A DNA stretch of 64,000 bases. Origin: Rheinheimera texasensis DSM 17496. GTDB lineage: Bacteria; Pseudomonadota; Gammaproteobacteria; Enterobacterales; Alteromonadaceae. The position numbers and the translations under genes are program-made. Below are positions 9,339 through 20,244 of the stretch, one piece after another. The notes under the pieces were generated by a model. The model was not told where the DNA came from. It worked only from the letters and a program-made list of their open reading frames with translations, and did not search any database. Where the stretch lies: the NCBI RefSeq assembly GCF_000711985.1, contig NZ_KL544005.1, positions 323,970 through 387,969 of the forward strand. The letters run 5' to 3'. The first letter of the stretch is position 1. Each line of letters begins with the position of its first letter.

Positions 9339-12050
9339 TCAGCTCAGCTTACCATGACATTGTTTGTACTTTTTACCGGAGCCGCAAGGGCAAGGGTCAT
9401 TCCGGCCGATTTTCTCGGCATCGCGGAATACCGGTCCAGGTGGCGTTGCCGGGACTTCACCGCCGATATGTTCAGCTTCTTCATGCTGATAGGCCATTTC
9501 GACCTGTTCTGCTTTGCGGCGCTGTTCTTCGACGGCTTCAACATCTTCCGGCGCGCGGATCTGTACGCGACTCAGCACGCCAATCACGTCCAGCTTCAGC
9601 TGGTCCAGCATATTGGAGAACAACTCAAAGGCTTCGCGCTTGTATTCCTGTTTCGGGTTCTTCTGTGCATAACCGCGCAGGTTGATGCCCTGACGCAGGT
9701 GGTCCATCGCTGCCAGATGCTCTTTCCAGTGCGTATCGAGGCTTTGCAGCATCACGGCTTTTTCAAACTGACGTAACACTGGCGCACCGACCATCTCTTC
9801 TTTGAGCTGGTAAGTTTTCTCTACGACGTCCTGAATACGCTCACGCAGTTTTTCTTCGAACAGTTTGTTATCGTCAGCCAGCCACTTGGCGATTGGCATA
9901 TCAATGGCAAAATCTGCACGGAAACGAGCTTCGAGGCCTGGAATATCCCACATTTCGTCCAGCGACTGCGGCGGAATATATTGGCTCATCACCGACTCAA
10001 CCACGTCGTGGCGCACAGCAGCAATAGTCTCAGTGATATCATCTGCAGCCAGCAGCTCGTTACGTTGTTCGTAAACCACTTTACGCTGGTCGTTGGCGAC
10101 GTCGTCAAATTCAAGTAACTGCTTACGGATATCAAAGTTACGCGCTTCCACTTTACGCTGCGCGTTTTCAATCGCACGACTAACCAGCGGATGCTCGATG
10201 GCTTCGCCCGGCTCCATACCCAGTTTACGCATCATGCCCGCCATGCGGTCTGAGGCGAAAATACGCATTAAGGCGTCATCCAGTGCCAGATAAAAACGGC
10301 TGGAACCAGCGTCACCCTGACGACCGGCACGACCACGCAGCTGGTTGTCAATCCGACGGGATTCATGACGTTCAGTACCGATAATATGTAAGCCACCGGC
10401 TGCGATGACAGCATCATGCCGCTGTTGCCATTCAGCTTTTAATGCGGCGATTTGTTGTTCAGTCGGGTTGTCGAGCTTGGCAACATCAGCCTGCCAGTTA
10501 CCGCCTAACACGATATCAGTACCACGACCTGCCATATTGGTGGCGATTGTCACAGTGCCCGGACGGCCTGCTTCTGCGATGATCTGCGCTTCGTTGGCGT
10601 GGAACTTGGCGTTTAATACCTGATGCGGGATTTTGGCTTTATGCAGCAGCGACGACAAATATTCTGAGCTTTCAATCGATGCGGTACCAACCAGAATGGG
10701 CCGCTGCAATGCGCGGGTCGCTTCGATGTCTTTAATAATGGCCTGATACTTTTCTTCAGCGGTCAGATACACCAGGTCTGGCATATCTTTACGTACCATA
10801 GGTCTGTTGGTTGGAACGACGATAGTTTCCAGACCATAAATAGTTTGGAATTCAAAAGCTTCGGTATCTGCAGTACCGGTCATGCCGGCCAGTTTGTCGT
10901 ACAAACGGAAGTAGTTCTGGAATGTAATAGAGGCCAAAGTCTGGTTTTCATTCTGAATGCGCACAGCTTCTTTGGCTTCAATCGCCTGGTGCAGGCCTTC
11001 AGACCAGCGACGGCCTTCCATAGTCCGGCCGGTGTGCTCATCAACGATGACAATCTGATTATCTTTGACGACATAATCCACGTCTTTCTTAAACAGATTG
11101 TGTGCGCGCAATCCGGCGTAGACATGATGTAACAGCGTAATGTTAGTGGCTGAATACAGCGAATCACCTTGCTGCATCAACCCACGTTCCACCAGAATTT
11201 CTTCGACGCGGATTTGGCCGCGCTCGGTCAGATAAATCTGCTTGGCTTTTTCGTCGATGGTGTAATGGCCATCACCCATTTCACCTTCTTCGTCTTCTTT
11301 TTCCTGGCGTTGCAACATTGGCACCACCTGGTCAATCTGACGGTACAGCTCAGAGCTGTCTTCGGCCTGACCGGAGATAATCAGTGGGGTACGGGCTTCG
11401 TCAATCAGAATAGAGTCGACTTCATCGATAATAGCAAAGGCTAAGTCGCGCTGAACACGGTCCGGCATGCTGAATGCCATGTTGTCGCGCAAATAATCAA
11501 AGCCGAATTCATTGTTGGTACCATAAGTGATATCAGCGTTGTAAGCCTGCTGCTTTTCCAGGTGTTGCATACCCGGCACGTTGACACCGACCGTCAGTCC
11601 GAGGAAGTTAAACAGCGGTTCGTTGGTTGCCGCATCACGCTTGGCGAGATAATCGTTCACCGTGATGACGTGCACAGCGCGGCCGCTTAACGCGTTCAGG
11701 TACGCCGGCAAAGTCGCGGTCAGCGTTTTACCTTCACCGGTGCGCATCTCAGAGATTTTGCCCTGATGCAGCACCATGCCGCCAATCAGCTGCACATCAA
11801 AATGGCGCATGCCAAAAATACGTTTACTGGCCTCACGGACTGTTGCAAAAGCCTCAGGCAGCAGGTCATCCAGCGAGGTACCAGCGGCATAGCGTTGCTT
11901 GAATTCGGCTGTTTTTTGCTGCAGTTCCGCATCTGACAGCGCCGCATACTGGCTTTCCATCGCGTTGATCTGGTCGACCGTTTTGCGCAGTTTTTTCAGA
12001 TAACGGTCGTTCCGGCTACCAATTAATTTGGTAAAAAGCTTTCCTAACAT
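9339..12050 (-). CDS. secA: preprotein translocase ATPase SecA
   Basis: SecA is the motor that drives unfolded preproteins through SecYEG. At 903 residues it has the usual length. Walker A MRTGEGKT (Lys108) and the DEAD-like motif [18 protein letters not shown] are present, along with the preprotein-binding domain, the helicase motif [10 protein letters not shown], the [11 protein letters not shown] motif, and a C-terminal zinc domain [14 protein letters not shown] that binds SecB and phospholipid. It lies 18 bp after the M23 peptidase gene and is probably cotranscribed with it. No secM-like arrest peptide is found upstream, unlike in E. coli. Confidence 0.98.
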   Translation of the reverse strand: MLGKLFTKLIGSRNDRYLKKLRKTVDQINAMESQYAALSDAELQQKTAEFKQRYAAGTSLDDLLPEAFATVREASKRIFGMRHFDVQLIGGMVLHQGKISEMRTGEGKTLTATLPAYLNALSGRAVHVITVNDYLAKRDAATNEPLFNFLGLTVGVNVPGMQHLEKQQAYNADITYGTNNEFGFDYLRDNMAFSMPDRVQRDLAFAIIDEVDSILIDEARTPLIISGQAEDSSELYRQIDQVVPMLQRQEKEDEEGEMGDGHYTIDEKAKQIYLTERGQIRVEEILVERGLMQQGDSLYSATNITLLHHVYAGLRAHNLFKKDVDYVVKDNQIVIVDEHTGRTMEGRRWSEGLHQAIEAKEAVRIQNENQTLASITFQNYFRLYDKLAGMTGTADTEAFEFQTIYGLETIVVPTNRPMVRKDMPDLVYLTAEEKYQAIIKDIEATRALQRPILVGTASIESSEYLSSLLHKAKIPHQVLNAKFHANEAQIIAEAGRPGTVTIATNMAGRGTDIVLGGNWQADVAKLDNPTEQQIAALKAEWQQRHDAVIAAGGLHIIGTERHESRRIDNQLRGRAGRQGDAGSSRFYLALDDALMRIFASDRMAGMMRKLGMEPGEAIEHPLVSRAIENAQRKVEARNFDIRKQLLEFDDVANDQRKVVYEQRNELLAADDITETIAAVRHDVVESVMSQYIPPQSLDEMWDIPGLEARFRADFAIDMPIAKWLADDNKLFEEKLRERIQDVVEKTYQLKEEMVGAPVLRQFEKAVMLQSLDTHWKEHLAAMDHLRQGINLRGYAQKNPKQEYKREAFELFSNMLDQLKLDVIGVLSRVQIRAPEDVEAVEEQRRKAEQVEMAYQHEEAEHIGGEVPATPPGPVFRDAEKIGRNDPCPCGSGKKYKQCHGKLS

Positions 12051-12068
12051 TGTCCTGGTACCACTATT

Positions 12069-13022
12069 TTAATGTTGAGACCGCTGGGCGGTCCTGGCAG
12101 AGCCATATAATCTGTTATTGAGCGGGCCGATAAAAGCCTGCGGGTTTATTTGTTTGCCGTTTTTCAGTACTTCGTAATGCACATGCGGCCCGGTCGAACG
12201 GCCGGTATTACCGAGTGTGGCGACTTGCTGGCCCTTATCAACTAGCTGTCCGATCTGTACATTGACGGCTTTAGCGTGCGCATAGCGGGTGCGATAACCG
12301 CCCGCATGTTCAACTTCTACCATCCGGCCATAACCAAAACGCTCTCCGGCCCAGGTCACGATGCCACCGGCAGTCGCTATCACAGCACTGCCTTCTTCGG
12401 CGGCAAAATCAACGCCCTGATGGATCGCAGGTTCGCCGGTAAAAGGGTCGGTCCGCACACCAAAAGCAGAAGACAGATAACCGGTAAGCACAGGCCGGCC
12501 GGACAACTGACTGTTTAAACCGATATGGTGATTCAAATCGAGAGATTCAAGCAGGCTAAAGCGGGATTGTTCATGTTGCAGATCTTGTTCGAGCTCCGAC
12601 ATCCGGGTGAGGACTTCAGATACAGCAAACAAACTGTCATCAACTGAAGTCTGGGCCGGACCACCCATTGGCGGAGCCTGGCGCAGATTAAACTGGTCTG
12701 CCGGCAAATCTGCGGCGTCAATCAACCGCTCGCCAACCATATTCAGCCGGTTGACCTGAGCCTGCAGAGAGGCAACTTTAGCAGTTAATGCCGCGATTTG
12801 ATGTTCCGCCTGTAAACGGATAGCGTCAATCTCGGCGGTCTCAGTACTCTGAGGCAGCGGATTCAACGGGTAGGATTGCGGATTGGTCCAGATGCGGCCT
12901 AGTGCCACGCCGGCGCCAACTGCGATACAGAACAGCAATGCCGCACTGACTAACCGCTGACTGGCGGTTGTCCCAAAACGACCGTGCTGATGTCGGTCAT
13001 CCGGAAAAACTGTTAGACTCAT
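12069..13022 (-). CDS. membrane-anchored M23 (LytM-type) peptidase
   Basis: The protein is 317 residues. A short cytoplasmic head and one transmembrane segment (about 25-43) are followed by a coiled-coil region (about 60-165) and an M23 domain (about 185-300). All zinc and catalytic residues are present: H201 and D205 (HQGVDF), H249 (RYAHA) and the HVH pair H280/H282. It is therefore likely an active endopeptidase, not an EnvC/NlpD-type activator that has lost zinc ligands. The domain should face the periplasm. It sits between dciA (divergent) and secA (18 bp downstream), close to the dcw cluster. The exact peptidoglycan bond is unknown. Confidence 0.92.
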   Translation of the reverse strand: MSLTVFPDDRHQHGRFGTTASQRLVSAALLFCIAVGAGVALGRIWTNPQSYPLNPLPQSTETAEIDAIRLQAEHQIAALTAKVASLQAQVNRLNMVGERLIDAADLPADQFNLRQAPPMGGPAQTSVDDSLFAVSEVLTRMSELEQDLQHEQSRFSLLESLDLNHHIGLNSQLSGRPVLTGYLSSAFGVRTDPFTGEPAIHQGVDFAAEEGSAVIATAGGIVTWAGERFGYGRMVEVEHAGGYRTRYAHAKAVNVQIGQLVDKGQQVATLGNTGRSTGPHVHYEVLKNGKQINPQAFIGPLNNRLYGSARTAQRSQH

Positions 13023-13048
13023 GGGACCTCAGTTTCTGTGTTTTTGTT

Positions 13049-13528
13049 ATGGCCCGCTACTCGCGCAAACCGGTCGACCTGATGACGCTGTTGCAACAAA
13101 ACCCTGTGTATCAGGGGCAACAGCAAGCAGACATAGTGCGACATCTTAATACCGAATTAATGCAGATCTTGCAACTGGAAAAGCTGACTTTCTGTAAGGT
13201 CAACCGGGTTCAGGCCGGCCGGGTACAAATAATGTGCAGCTCCGCCAGCTGGGCAACGCGGCTGAAAATGCAGAACGCCGACATTCTAACGAAATTCCGC
13301 CAGAATGTCCTGCCCGAATGTATGGGTATTGATATTGAGGTCAATCCAAATCTCGATTTACGTTATCAGACACAAGAACCGGTAGGCGCAGCACAGCCGC
13401 AGGCCCGACAAATCAGCGAACAGGCCGCAACTTATTTACTGGCCAGCGCAGAAAATGCAGATCCGGTGCTGGCTGAAAAACTCCGCAAGCTGGCCAAGCT
13501 GGCGCAACAACGCAAAAAAGCTGAATAA
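13049..13528 (+). CDS. dciA: DUF721 protein, DciA-like replicative helicase loader/regulator
   Basis: A protein of about 159 residues belonging to the DUF721 family. DciA recruits the DnaB helicase in bacteria that lack DnaC. The N-terminal domain carries the family pattern, from LMTLLQQNP through LQLEKLTFCKVNRVQAGRV to SSASWATRLKMQNADIL. The C-terminal tail is low complexity and Lys-rich (KLAKLAQQRKKAE). ATG 13049 is chosen because the family begins close to the RYSRKP segment. The gene is commonly found between lpxC and secA. Its start lies only 26 bp from the divergent M23 peptidase start. Confidence 0.85.
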   Translation: MARYSRKPVDLMTLLQQNPVYQGQQQADIVRHLNTELMQILQLEKLTFCKVNRVQAGRVQIMCSSASWATRLKMQNADILTKFRQNVLPECMGIDIEVNPNLDLRYQTQEPVGAAQPQARQISEQAATYLLASAENADPVLAEKLRKLAKLAQQRKKAE

Positions 13529-13548
13529 GTAAAAGCACATGCCGAAAA

Positions 13549-13578
13549 TGAAAAAGGTGGCCTAAGCCACCTTTTTCA
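13549..13578. terminator. bidirectional terminator between dciA and lpxC
   Basis: The perfect palindrome AAAAAGGTGGC / GCCACCTTTTT with a 4-base loop lies 20 bp after the dciA stop and 15 bp after the lpxC stop on the other strand. It serves both convergent genes. Confidence 0.95.
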
Positions 13579-13593
13579 TTCAGGTCTGTTCAA

Positions 13594-14508
13594 TCAGGCC
13601 AGTTGCGGCGCCAGATAAGAAATCGGTAACTGTGCCGGTTTGTCGAAAGTGACAAACTCCCAGTTTTCCTGGTTCGCCAGCACGGCACATAACAACTGAT
13701 TATTCAGTGCGTGACCGGTTTTATAGGCTTTGAACTCACCGAGGATGCTGTAACCGGCCATATATAAATCACCGATGGCATCCAGAATTTTGTGTTTGAT
13801 AAATTCGTCGTCGTAGCGCAGACCATCCTGGTTCAACACGCGGAACTCATCAAGAACTACAGCATTATCAAAACTGCCACCTAACGCCAGGTTATTGGCC
13901 CGCAGATATTCAATATCCTGCAGGAAACCAAAAGTACGGGCGCGGCTGATGTCTTTGATAAAACCGGCGGCAGAGAAATCAACTTTCATATGCTGACGGG
14001 TCTCGGCAATGACCGGATGATCAAAGTCGATGGCGAAGTCGATGCGGAAACCGTGGTGAGGCTTAAACTCGGCCCATTTGTCGCCGTCTTCGACCCGCAC
14101 TGTCTTTTTGATGCGAATGAATTTTTTCGCCAGTTTCTGCTCTGAGACACCAGCTTCCAGTAACAAATAAACAAATGGATTGGCGCTGCCGTCCATGATT
14201 GGAATTTCGGCGGAATCAACTTCAACAATCAGATTGTCGATGCCGAGGCCGGCGACAGCCGCCATCAGGTGTTCAGTGGTCGATAACCGGACGCCCTGAG
14301 GATTAATCAGACAGGTACACATCACTGTGTCACCCACCAGTTCTGGTGCGACTTTAAAGTCAACAACCGGATTCAGATCTACACGACGGAACACAATACC
14401 TGTGTTGTCGGGCGCAGGCCGGAGAGTAAGCGTAACCTTTTCGCCTTTGTGTAAACCCACTCCGATGGAGCTGATGGTCTTCGTGATAGTACGTTGTTTA
14501 ATCATCAT
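13594..14508 (-). CDS. lpxC: UDP-3-O-acyl-N-acetylglucosamine deacetylase LpxC
   Basis: LpxC is the zinc deacetylase that commits UDP-GlcNAc precursors to lipid A. It is about 304 residues and begins [20 protein letters not shown], with AGGA just before the two tandem ATGs (14508 and 14505). Zinc ligands are visible in [12 protein letters not shown] and [13 protein letters not shown] (His and Asp), and the catalytic His in [11 protein letters not shown]. It is the last gene of the dcw region and has its own promoter upstream (14550-14578). Confidence 0.97.
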   Translation of the reverse strand: MMIKQRTITKTISSIGVGLHKGEKVTLTLRPAPDNTGIVFRRVDLNPVVDFKVAPELVGDTVMCTCLINPQGVRLSTTEHLMAAVAGLGIDNLIVEVDSAEIPIMDGSANPFVYLLLEAGVSEQKLAKKFIRIKKTVRVEDGDKWAEFKPHHGFRIDFAIDFDHPVIAETRQHMKVDFSAAGFIKDISRARTFGFLQDIEYLRANNLALGGSFDNAVVLDEFRVLNQDGLRYDDEFIKHKILDAIGDLYMAGYSILGEFKAYKTGHALNNQLLCAVLANQENWEFVTFDKPAQLPISYLAPQLA

Positions 14509-14549
14509 TTTTTCCTGTTCAAAAACTGAACAATCCCAAACGGCGGCGC

Positions 14550-14578
14550 AGCATAGCATATGTTAACAACAATGCCAA
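14550..14578 (-). promoter_or_regulatory. sigma-70 promoter for lpxC
   Basis: On the minus strand, TTGGCA (14578-14573) and TATGCT (14555-14550) are separated by exactly 17 bp in the 139-bp gap between ftsZ and lpxC. Transcription should start near 14543. E. coli also has a separate lpxC promoter here. Confidence 0.65.
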
Positions 14579-14647
14579 TGCTACAGGTCCGACTTCAGAC
14601 TGGCGTTATGGCTGAAAAATTCAGCTTAAATCCAGCTATTTTTTCGA

Positions 14648-15859
14648 TTAATCGGCTTGCTTACGCAGGAATGCCGGGATGTCGAAAATATCAATATTGG
14701 CTTTGTTATCGGCCTGTGGCTTGCTTTGTGGCGCTTCGACTGCTGCCATTGCTGGCTGGGCTTCACGCATTTCACGCGCAGTGTTGCCGGCATGACCGTA
14801 CACGCTGCCGCCGTGACCAAAGGCTGCCGGTGCAGTGTGGTAACCACCCCGCACAGGCTCTGCACGGTGATGACCGTGGACCAGACTGATGTCCGGACGA
14901 CGTTCTGCGCCAATACCAGTCGCAACCACTGTGACACGCAGCTCGTCTGACATTTCCGGATCAATGACCGCACCAACAACCACAGTGGCATTTTCTGAGG
15001 CAAAAGCTTTCACTGCATTACCAACGATTTCAAATTCTTCGATGGTGAGGTCCAAACCAGCCGTGATATTGACCAGAATGCCTTTAGCACCAGACAAATC
15101 GATATCTTCCAGCAGTGGGCTGGAGATCGCCTGTTCGGCCGCTTCTTCAGCGCGGTCCGGGCCAGTGGCACGGCCGGTACCCATCATCGCAGTGCCCATT
15201 TCTGACATCACGGTGCGCACGTCGGCGAAGTCGACGTTAATCAGACCCGGACGGGTAATGAGTTCAGCAATACCCTGCACAGCGCCCAGCAGCACGTTAT
15301 TGGCGGCTTTAAACGCATCGAGCAGGCTGGTGCCTTTACCTAATACTTTTAATAACTTGTCGTTTGGAATGGTGATCAGTGAATCGACGTGTTTTGCCAG
15401 TTCATTGATGCCTTCGTCGGCATAATTAGAACGTTTTTTGCCTTCAAACGGGAAAGGCTTAGTCACGACAGCAACAGTCAGAATACCCAGCTCTTTGGCA
15501 ACCTGCGCCACAATTGGTGCTGCGCCAGTACCAGTACCACCGCCCATGCCGGCAGCGATAAACACCATATCAGCGCCCATAATGGTCTTTTTAATGGTGT
15601 CGCGATCTTCTTCAGCTGAACGACGGCCGACATCAGGGTTCGCGCCAGCGCCTAAACCCTTAGTGACATTGGCACCCAATTGCAGCGTGACGTTGGCCGA
15701 TGAATTACGCAGTGCCTGCGCATCGGTGTTGGCGGCAATAAATTCCACCCCTTCAATGTTGCTGGCGACCATGTATTCGACAGCGTTACCGCCACCGCCA
15801 CCGACGCCAACCACTTTGATGACAGCTTCTTCGCTGTGGTTTTCCATTAACTCAAACAT
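14648..15859 (-). CDS. ftsZ: cell division tubulin homologue FtsZ
   Basis: FtsZ is the GTPase that forms the cytokinetic ring. The tubulin signature GGGTGTG is at residues 106-112 and the T7-loop region includes [15 protein letters not shown]. The C-terminal conserved peptide at about 388-403 ([16 protein letters not shown]) binds FtsA, ZipA and ZapD. At 403 residues it is slightly longer than in E. coli, with a Gln/Ala/His-rich linker. It lies 25 bp downstream of ftsA. Confidence 0.98.
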   Translation of the reverse strand: MFELMENHSEEAVIKVVGVGGGGGNAVEYMVASNIEGVEFIAANTDAQALRNSSANVTLQLGANVTKGLGAGANPDVGRRSAEEDRDTIKKTIMGADMVFIAAGMGGGTGTGAAPIVAQVAKELGILTVAVVTKPFPFEGKKRSNYADEGINELAKHVDSLITIPNDKLLKVLGKGTSLLDAFKAANNVLLGAVQGIAELITRPGLINVDFADVRTVMSEMGTAMMGTGRATGPDRAEEAAEQAISSPLLEDIDLSGAKGILVNITAGLDLTIEEFEIVGNAVKAFASENATVVVGAVIDPEMSDELRVTVVATGIGAERRPDISLVHGHHRAEPVRGGYHTAPAAFGHGGSVYGHAGNTAREMREAQPAMAAVEAPQSKPQADNKANIDIFDIPAFLRKQAD

Positions 15860-15884
15860 GTTGCTCTCTCCGTTTTACGCTTAC

Positions 15885-17120
15885 TCAAAACTCGCCTTTA
15901 AACCAGCTGGTCAGTTTTTTGACAAAACCACCAACCGACTCCCGTGCCGCCACTGCTTTTTTCTGCTGGGCACGCGCATCTTTGCCATACAATAACAGAC
16001 CGACCACGCTGGCATAAGCCGGGTCGTTTACATATTCGGTTAAGCCGGTAATATGGGCCGGATAGCCCAGCCGCACCGGCATCTGGAAGATATCTTCAGC
16101 AAACTCAACAGCACCTTCCATCTTGGCGGTGCCACCGGTTAACACCACGCCGGCGGCGATTTGCTCTTCCAGACCACTGGCGCGAATTTCTTCCACCACC
16201 AGTTCAAACAATTCCTGATAACGTGGTTCAACCACTTCAGCCAATGTATGCCGTGACATGCTGCGGGCCGGACGACCACCGACGCTTGGCACTTCAATAC
16301 TTTCTTCTTTGCCGACCATGCTGCGTAGCGCACAGGCGTACTGAATTTTAATCTCTTCGGCATGGCCAATCGGCGTGCGGAAGATTTTGGCGATGTCGCT
16401 GGTGACCTGATTGCCGGCCACCGGGATCACCGCGGTATGGCGCAGCGCGCCATTGGTATAAATCGAGATATCGATAGTACCGCCGCCCATATCAACCACA
16501 CAGACGCCTAACTCTTTTTCATCTTCCGTCAGGATGGCAAAGCTTGACGCCAGCGAGCTGAATATCAGCTGATCAACATGTAAGCTGCAGCGCTCGACAC
16601 ATTTCTCAATGTTCTTCGCCATGTCGTTGGCGCAAGTGATGATGTGCGCTTTGGCTTCCATCCGCACACCGGACATGCCAATCGGGCTTTTGATGCCTTC
16701 CTGCATGTCGACGGAAAATTCTTGCGGTAACACATGTAATAACCGGCGTTCAGCGGAGATCGGCACCGATTTCGCTGCGTGGATCACGTTGGCGACATCA
16801 TCAGCGGTCACTTCCGTATCGTTAATCGGTACCATGCCGCTTTCGTTCTGGCAGCGGATATGTTTGCCGGTAATGCCTAAATACACTGAAGACACGCGGC
16901 AATCCGCCATCAATTCGGCCTCATCAATGGCGCGTTGCACTGACTGCACCACCAGATTCAGATCGTTCACACCACCTTTATCCATACCGCGGGCAATATG
17001 GGTACCGACGCCGACAATCGCCAGCTGGTTATCTGCGGTGATCTCACCGACCACGGCTTTAATTTGCGAGGTGCCGATATCTAACCCGACGATCAGATCC
17101 CGATCTAACGACTTGGTCAT
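15885..17120 (-). CDS. ftsA: cell division actin homologue FtsA
   Basis: FtsA tethers FtsZ to the membrane and recruits later division proteins. The actin/Hsp70 fold signatures are visible: LIVGLDIGTSQIKAVVGE (phosphate 1), VVDMGGGTIDISIYTNG (phosphate 2), and GVVLTGGTAKMEG (adenosine). The C-terminal amphipathic membrane-targeting helix is GGFVKKLTSWFKGEF. It has 411 residues, close to the family length. Its start overlaps the ftsQ stop by 4 bp. Confidence 0.98.
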   Translation of the reverse strand: MTKSLDRDLIVGLDIGTSQIKAVVGEITADNQLAIVGVGTHIARGMDKGGVNDLNLVVQSVQRAIDEAELMADCRVSSVYLGITGKHIRCQNESGMVPINDTEVTADDVANVIHAAKSVPISAERRLLHVLPQEFSVDMQEGIKSPIGMSGVRMEAKAHIITCANDMAKNIEKCVERCSLHVDQLIFSSLASSFAILTEDEKELGVCVVDMGGGTIDISIYTNGALRHTAVIPVAGNQVTSDIAKIFRTPIGHAEEIKIQYACALRSMVGKEESIEVPSVGGRPARSMSRHTLAEVVEPRYQELFELVVEEIRASGLEEQIAAGVVLTGGTAKMEGAVEFAEDIFQMPVRLGYPAHITGLTEYVNDPAYASVVGLLLYGKDARAQQKKAVAARESVGGFVKKLTSWFKGEF

Positions 17121-17878
17121 GCTTTTCTCTTTTCCGTTATCACCGGCGGCGCATATTGCACCGCTAATCCTGTGTCATACCGTAAATCGACTTGTACTAT
17201 CGCTTCCGGTTTATGTTTCACCACCACCGGGTACAGGTCGATAAATCGCTGCACCCGCTTTAACGTATCTTCCCGCCCAAGCTTCAGCGCAATACCGTTG
17301 CTGAGCTGCACTTCCCAGGCGAAACGTTCGGTGACCGACAAACCGGCCGCCTCGAACTGATGTAATGCCAACAGTGCCTGCACTTTGCCGTACATGCTGA
17401 GTGCGTCCTGCTCAGCGCCTTCCGGACCATTCAGTTTTGGCAAAGTTGCCTGCAGTTGCTCCAGTGGTGCGCGGAACACTTCGCCGCGTTTATTCAGCAA
17501 ATACTCTTTATTCCAGATGGCGACCGGGCTGTGCTCTGTCACGACCACCACTAAAGTGCCGGGCCACTGTTTACGCACGGCCACCTGATGTACCCAGGGT
17601 TGCTGTTGTAAAAAAGCGGCAACTTCGTCGACATCCAGCTTGAAATAATTGCCCACCAGATGCTGCTGCAGTTTGCTGTGTAATGTCTGCGGCTTGATAT
17701 GGCCAAAATCGCCATATAATTTCACCTGTTTAATCGGCGCTGTTTGTTGATGTGCCGCCCATTGGCTGACCTTGACACCAAACCAAATCACCAGGGCTAC
17801 TGCGCAGAGGAAAAACACCACACCACCGACAAAAGCCGGGGTGAAAGGTGTTTTTTGGCTCTGACGCAATGAACTCAT
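17117..17878 (-). CDS. ftsQ: division protein FtsQ (POTRA domain)
   Basis: FtsQ is a bitopic divisome protein that links FtsL and FtsB to the early ring. At 253 residues it has a short cytoplasmic head, one transmembrane segment at about 17-38 (GGVVFFLCAVALVIWFGVKV), a POTRA domain (about 48-120), and the beta domain with ...VWNKEYLLNKRGEVF-like strands. It overlaps ddlB and ftsA by 4 bp each, within the dcw operon. Confidence 0.95.
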   Translation of the reverse strand: MSSLRQSQKTPFTPAFVGGVVFFLCAVALVIWFGVKVSQWAAHQQTAPIKQVKLYGDFGHIKPQTLHSKLQQHLVGNYFKLDVDEVAAFLQQQPWVHQVAVRKQWPGTLVVVVTEHSPVAIWNKEYLLNKRGEVFRAPLEQLQATLPKLNGPEGAEQDALSMYGKVQALLALHQFEAAGLSVTERFAWEVQLSNGIALKLGREDTLKRVQRFIDLYPVVVKHKPEAIVQVDLRYDTGLAVQYAPPVITEKRKA

Positions 17879-18789
17879 AACGCCTGCTCTAATATTTTTG
17901 CCACCAGCTGTTCAAAGCTGTAACCCGCCGCCCGCGCCGCCATCGGTACCAGTGACTTTTCGGTCATGCCAGGCACTGTGTTCACTTCCAGCAGACGGAA
18001 CTCACAATCGCTGTCGAGCATCGCATCAACACGGCCCCAGCCTTTGGCGCCCACAGCTTTAAACGCTGCCATCGCCGCTTGCTGTAAACTGGCCGTCTGC
18101 TCTGCAGTAATTGGCGCCGGACATAAATATTCAGTGCTGTTGGACTGGTATTTGGCTTCGTAATCATAAAAAGCGCGAGGCGTACGCATTTCGATGACCG
18201 GCAAAGCCTGACCATCTAACATCGACACAGTGAATTCGCGACCGTTGATCCACTGCTCCACCAGCACCGCATCGTCATAGTCAAAAGCAAGGGCTAATGC
18301 CTGCTCCAGTTCTGCCGGCGTGGTCGCTGCCGACATGCCGATACTGGAACCTTCGTTGGCAGGCTTGACCATCACTTTGCCATTGAGCTGTGCCAGCATC
18401 GCGGCGTAATCAATGGTTTCACCTTTTTGTGCCACCCGAAACGGTGCTGTTGGTAAACCATGGGCACTGAACAGAAACTTACAGCGGATTTTATCCATCG
18501 CCAGTGCAGAGCCGAGCACGCCGGAGCCGGTATAAGGAATACCATGCAATTGCAATGCGCCTTGCATAGTGCCGTCTTCGCCGCCACGACCGTGTAACAC
18601 GATAAAAACCCGGTCAAAGGCCTGGGTTTCCAGGTCGCTCAGCGGCTGCTCTTTTGGGTCAAAGGCATGGGCGTCAATGCCTTGCGCCTGCAATGCCTTT
18701 AATACTGCAGCGCCTGATTTTAACGACACCTCACGCTCGGCGGAGGTGCCACCTAACATCACGGCCACTTTGCCAAATTTACTGCTCAT
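17875..18789 (-). CDS. ddlB: D-alanine--D-alanine ligase DdlB
   Basis: Ddl makes the D-Ala-D-Ala dipeptide that MurF adds to the peptidoglycan precursor. It has 304 residues with an ATP-grasp fold. Visible motifs are [17 protein letters not shown] at the N-terminus, [41 protein letters not shown], and the end [15 protein letters not shown]. It overlaps murC and ftsQ by 4 bp each. Confidence 0.97.
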   Translation of the reverse strand: MSSKFGKVAVMLGGTSAEREVSLKSGAAVLKALQAQGIDAHAFDPKEQPLSDLETQAFDRVFIVLHGRGGEDGTMQGALQLHGIPYTGSGVLGSALAMDKIRCKFLFSAHGLPTAPFRVAQKGETIDYAAMLAQLNGKVMVKPANEGSSIGMSAATTPAELEQALALAFDYDDAVLVEQWINGREFTVSMLDGQALPVIEMRTPRAFYDYEAKYQSNSTEYLCPAPITAEQTASLQQAAMAAFKAVGAKGWGRVDAMLDSDCEFRLLEVNTVPGMTEKSLVPMAARAAGYSFEQLVAKILEQAL

Positions 18790-20243
18790 GACTGGCTCCC
18801 TGTGGATTGTTTCATCGTTTCGATATGTAGTTTTTGTGCGGCCAGTTGTTTGGCCAAGGCACCGATATTACCGGCGCCCTGTGTCATCAGCACGTCGCCG
18901 TCCTGTAACACGTCCGCTAAAGCTGCCGGTAAATCCGCCGGAGTTGCGACATAAATCGGGTCGAGCTGACCGCGGGCACGAATGCTGCGGCAAAGGCTGC
19001 GGCTATCCGCTCCGGCAATTGGCGCTTCACCGGCGCTGTAAACTTCCAGCAGCAACAGGCTGTCGACAGTCGATAGCACTTTGGCAAAATCTTCGTACAA
19101 ATCGCGAGTGCGGGTGTAACGGTGTGGCTGATACGCCATCACCAGCCGGCGCTCTGGCCAGGCATTGCGAGCTGCTGCAACAGTGGCCGCGACTTCGCTG
19201 GGGTGATGACCATAGTCGTCGACTAACAACACTTTGCCACGGCCGGTGTCGAATTCGCCATATTGCTGGAAGCGCCGGCCAATGCCTTCAAATTTACTGA
19301 AGGCCGCGAGGATTGCCGCTTCAGGCACACCTTCGTCCTGCGCCATGGCAAAAGCTGCTGTGGCATTTAAAGCGTTGTGGCGACCCGCCAGATTTAATTC
19401 AATAGTGCGGCTGTGGCCGCTTGGGTCTGTCACGATAAACTGTGTTCTGGTGCCGGACTGACTGAAGTCACTGATACGATAGTCCGCATCGGCGCTAAAA
19501 CCATAAGTAATGATGGTGCGGCCAATGCGTGGCATCAGTTCCCGTAACACCGGGTCGTCGATACATAGCACCACAGCGCCGTAAAATGGCAGGTTATGGC
19601 AAAACTCCAGATAAGTTGATTTCATTTTTTCGAAATCACCCTGGTAGGTTTCCATATGGTCTGGTTCGATATTAGTAATGATGGCGGCCATCGGCTGCAA
19701 ATGCAGGAAGGACGCATCACTTTCATCGGCTTCGGCTATCAGATAACGGCCTGCGCCTAAACGCGCGTTGGTACCGGCTGAATTGAGTAAACCACCGATG
19801 ACAAAAGTCGGGTCTGCACCGGCTTCGGCGAAAATCGACGACACCAGGCTGGTCGTCGTGGTTTTGCCGTGAGTGCCGGCGATAGCGATTCCGTGGCGAA
19901 AGCGCATCAGCTCAGCGAGCATCTGGGCGCGGCGCACCACCGGAATGCGTTGTTCGAGCGCAGCGTTCACTTCCGGGTTATCGGTTTTAATGGCGCTGGA
20001 GACCACCACAACGCTGGCGCCCTGAATATTCTCTGCTTTGTGGCCGAACTGTATGTCAGCACCTAATGCCGTCAGGCGTTCAACCACCGGATTTGGGCCC
20101 AGATCTGAGCCGGAAATTTTATAGCCTTCATTGAGCAGGACTTCGGCGATACCGCCCATGCCTGCACCACCAATCCCGACAAAATGAATGCGTTCAACAC
20201 GACGCATTGCTGTTTTTTCCGGGTGCATGGTTTTTGTTATCAT
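18786..20243 (-). CDS. murC: UDP-N-acetylmuramate--L-alanine ligase MurC
   Basis: MurC adds L-Ala to UDP-MurNAc, the first peptide step of the cytoplasmic pathway. At 485 residues it is of normal length. It has a Rossmann-like N-terminus ([18 protein letters not shown]), the Mur ligase ATP loop GTHGKTTTT, and the central [14 protein letters not shown] and [10 protein letters not shown] motifs. The ATG at 20243 lies just after the murG stop codon, with AGGTG 9 nt upstream. A second in-frame ATG at 20228 is possible. Confidence 0.97.
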   Translation of the reverse strand: MITKTMHPEKTAMRRVERIHFVGIGGAGMGGIAEVLLNEGYKISGSDLGPNPVVERLTALGADIQFGHKAENIQGASVVVVSSAIKTDNPEVNAALEQRIPVVRRAQMLAELMRFRHGIAIAGTHGKTTTTSLVSSIFAEAGADPTFVIGGLLNSAGTNARLGAGRYLIAEADESDASFLHLQPMAAIITNIEPDHMETYQGDFEKMKSTYLEFCHNLPFYGAVVLCIDDPVLRELMPRIGRTIITYGFSADADYRISDFSQSGTRTQFIVTDPSGHSRTIELNLAGRHNALNATAAFAMAQDEGVPEAAILAAFSKFEGIGRRFQQYGEFDTGRGKVLLVDDYGHHPSEVAATVAAARNAWPERRLVMAYQPHRYTRTRDLYEDFAKVLSTVDSLLLLEVYSAGEAPIAGADSRSLCRSIRARGQLDPIYVATPADLPAALADVLQDGDVLMTQGAGNIGALAKQLAAQKLHIETMKQSTGSQS

Positions 20244-20244
20244 C

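Noticed and set aside
9218-9776. Plus-strand frames opposite the 3' end of secA
   Set aside because: They mirror the conserved secA coding sequence and cross its terminator.
14610-14624. Hairpin GCTGAA / TTCAGC after ftsZ
   Set aside because: The stem is short, A/T-rich and has no T-run on the minus strand, so it is not called as a terminator.
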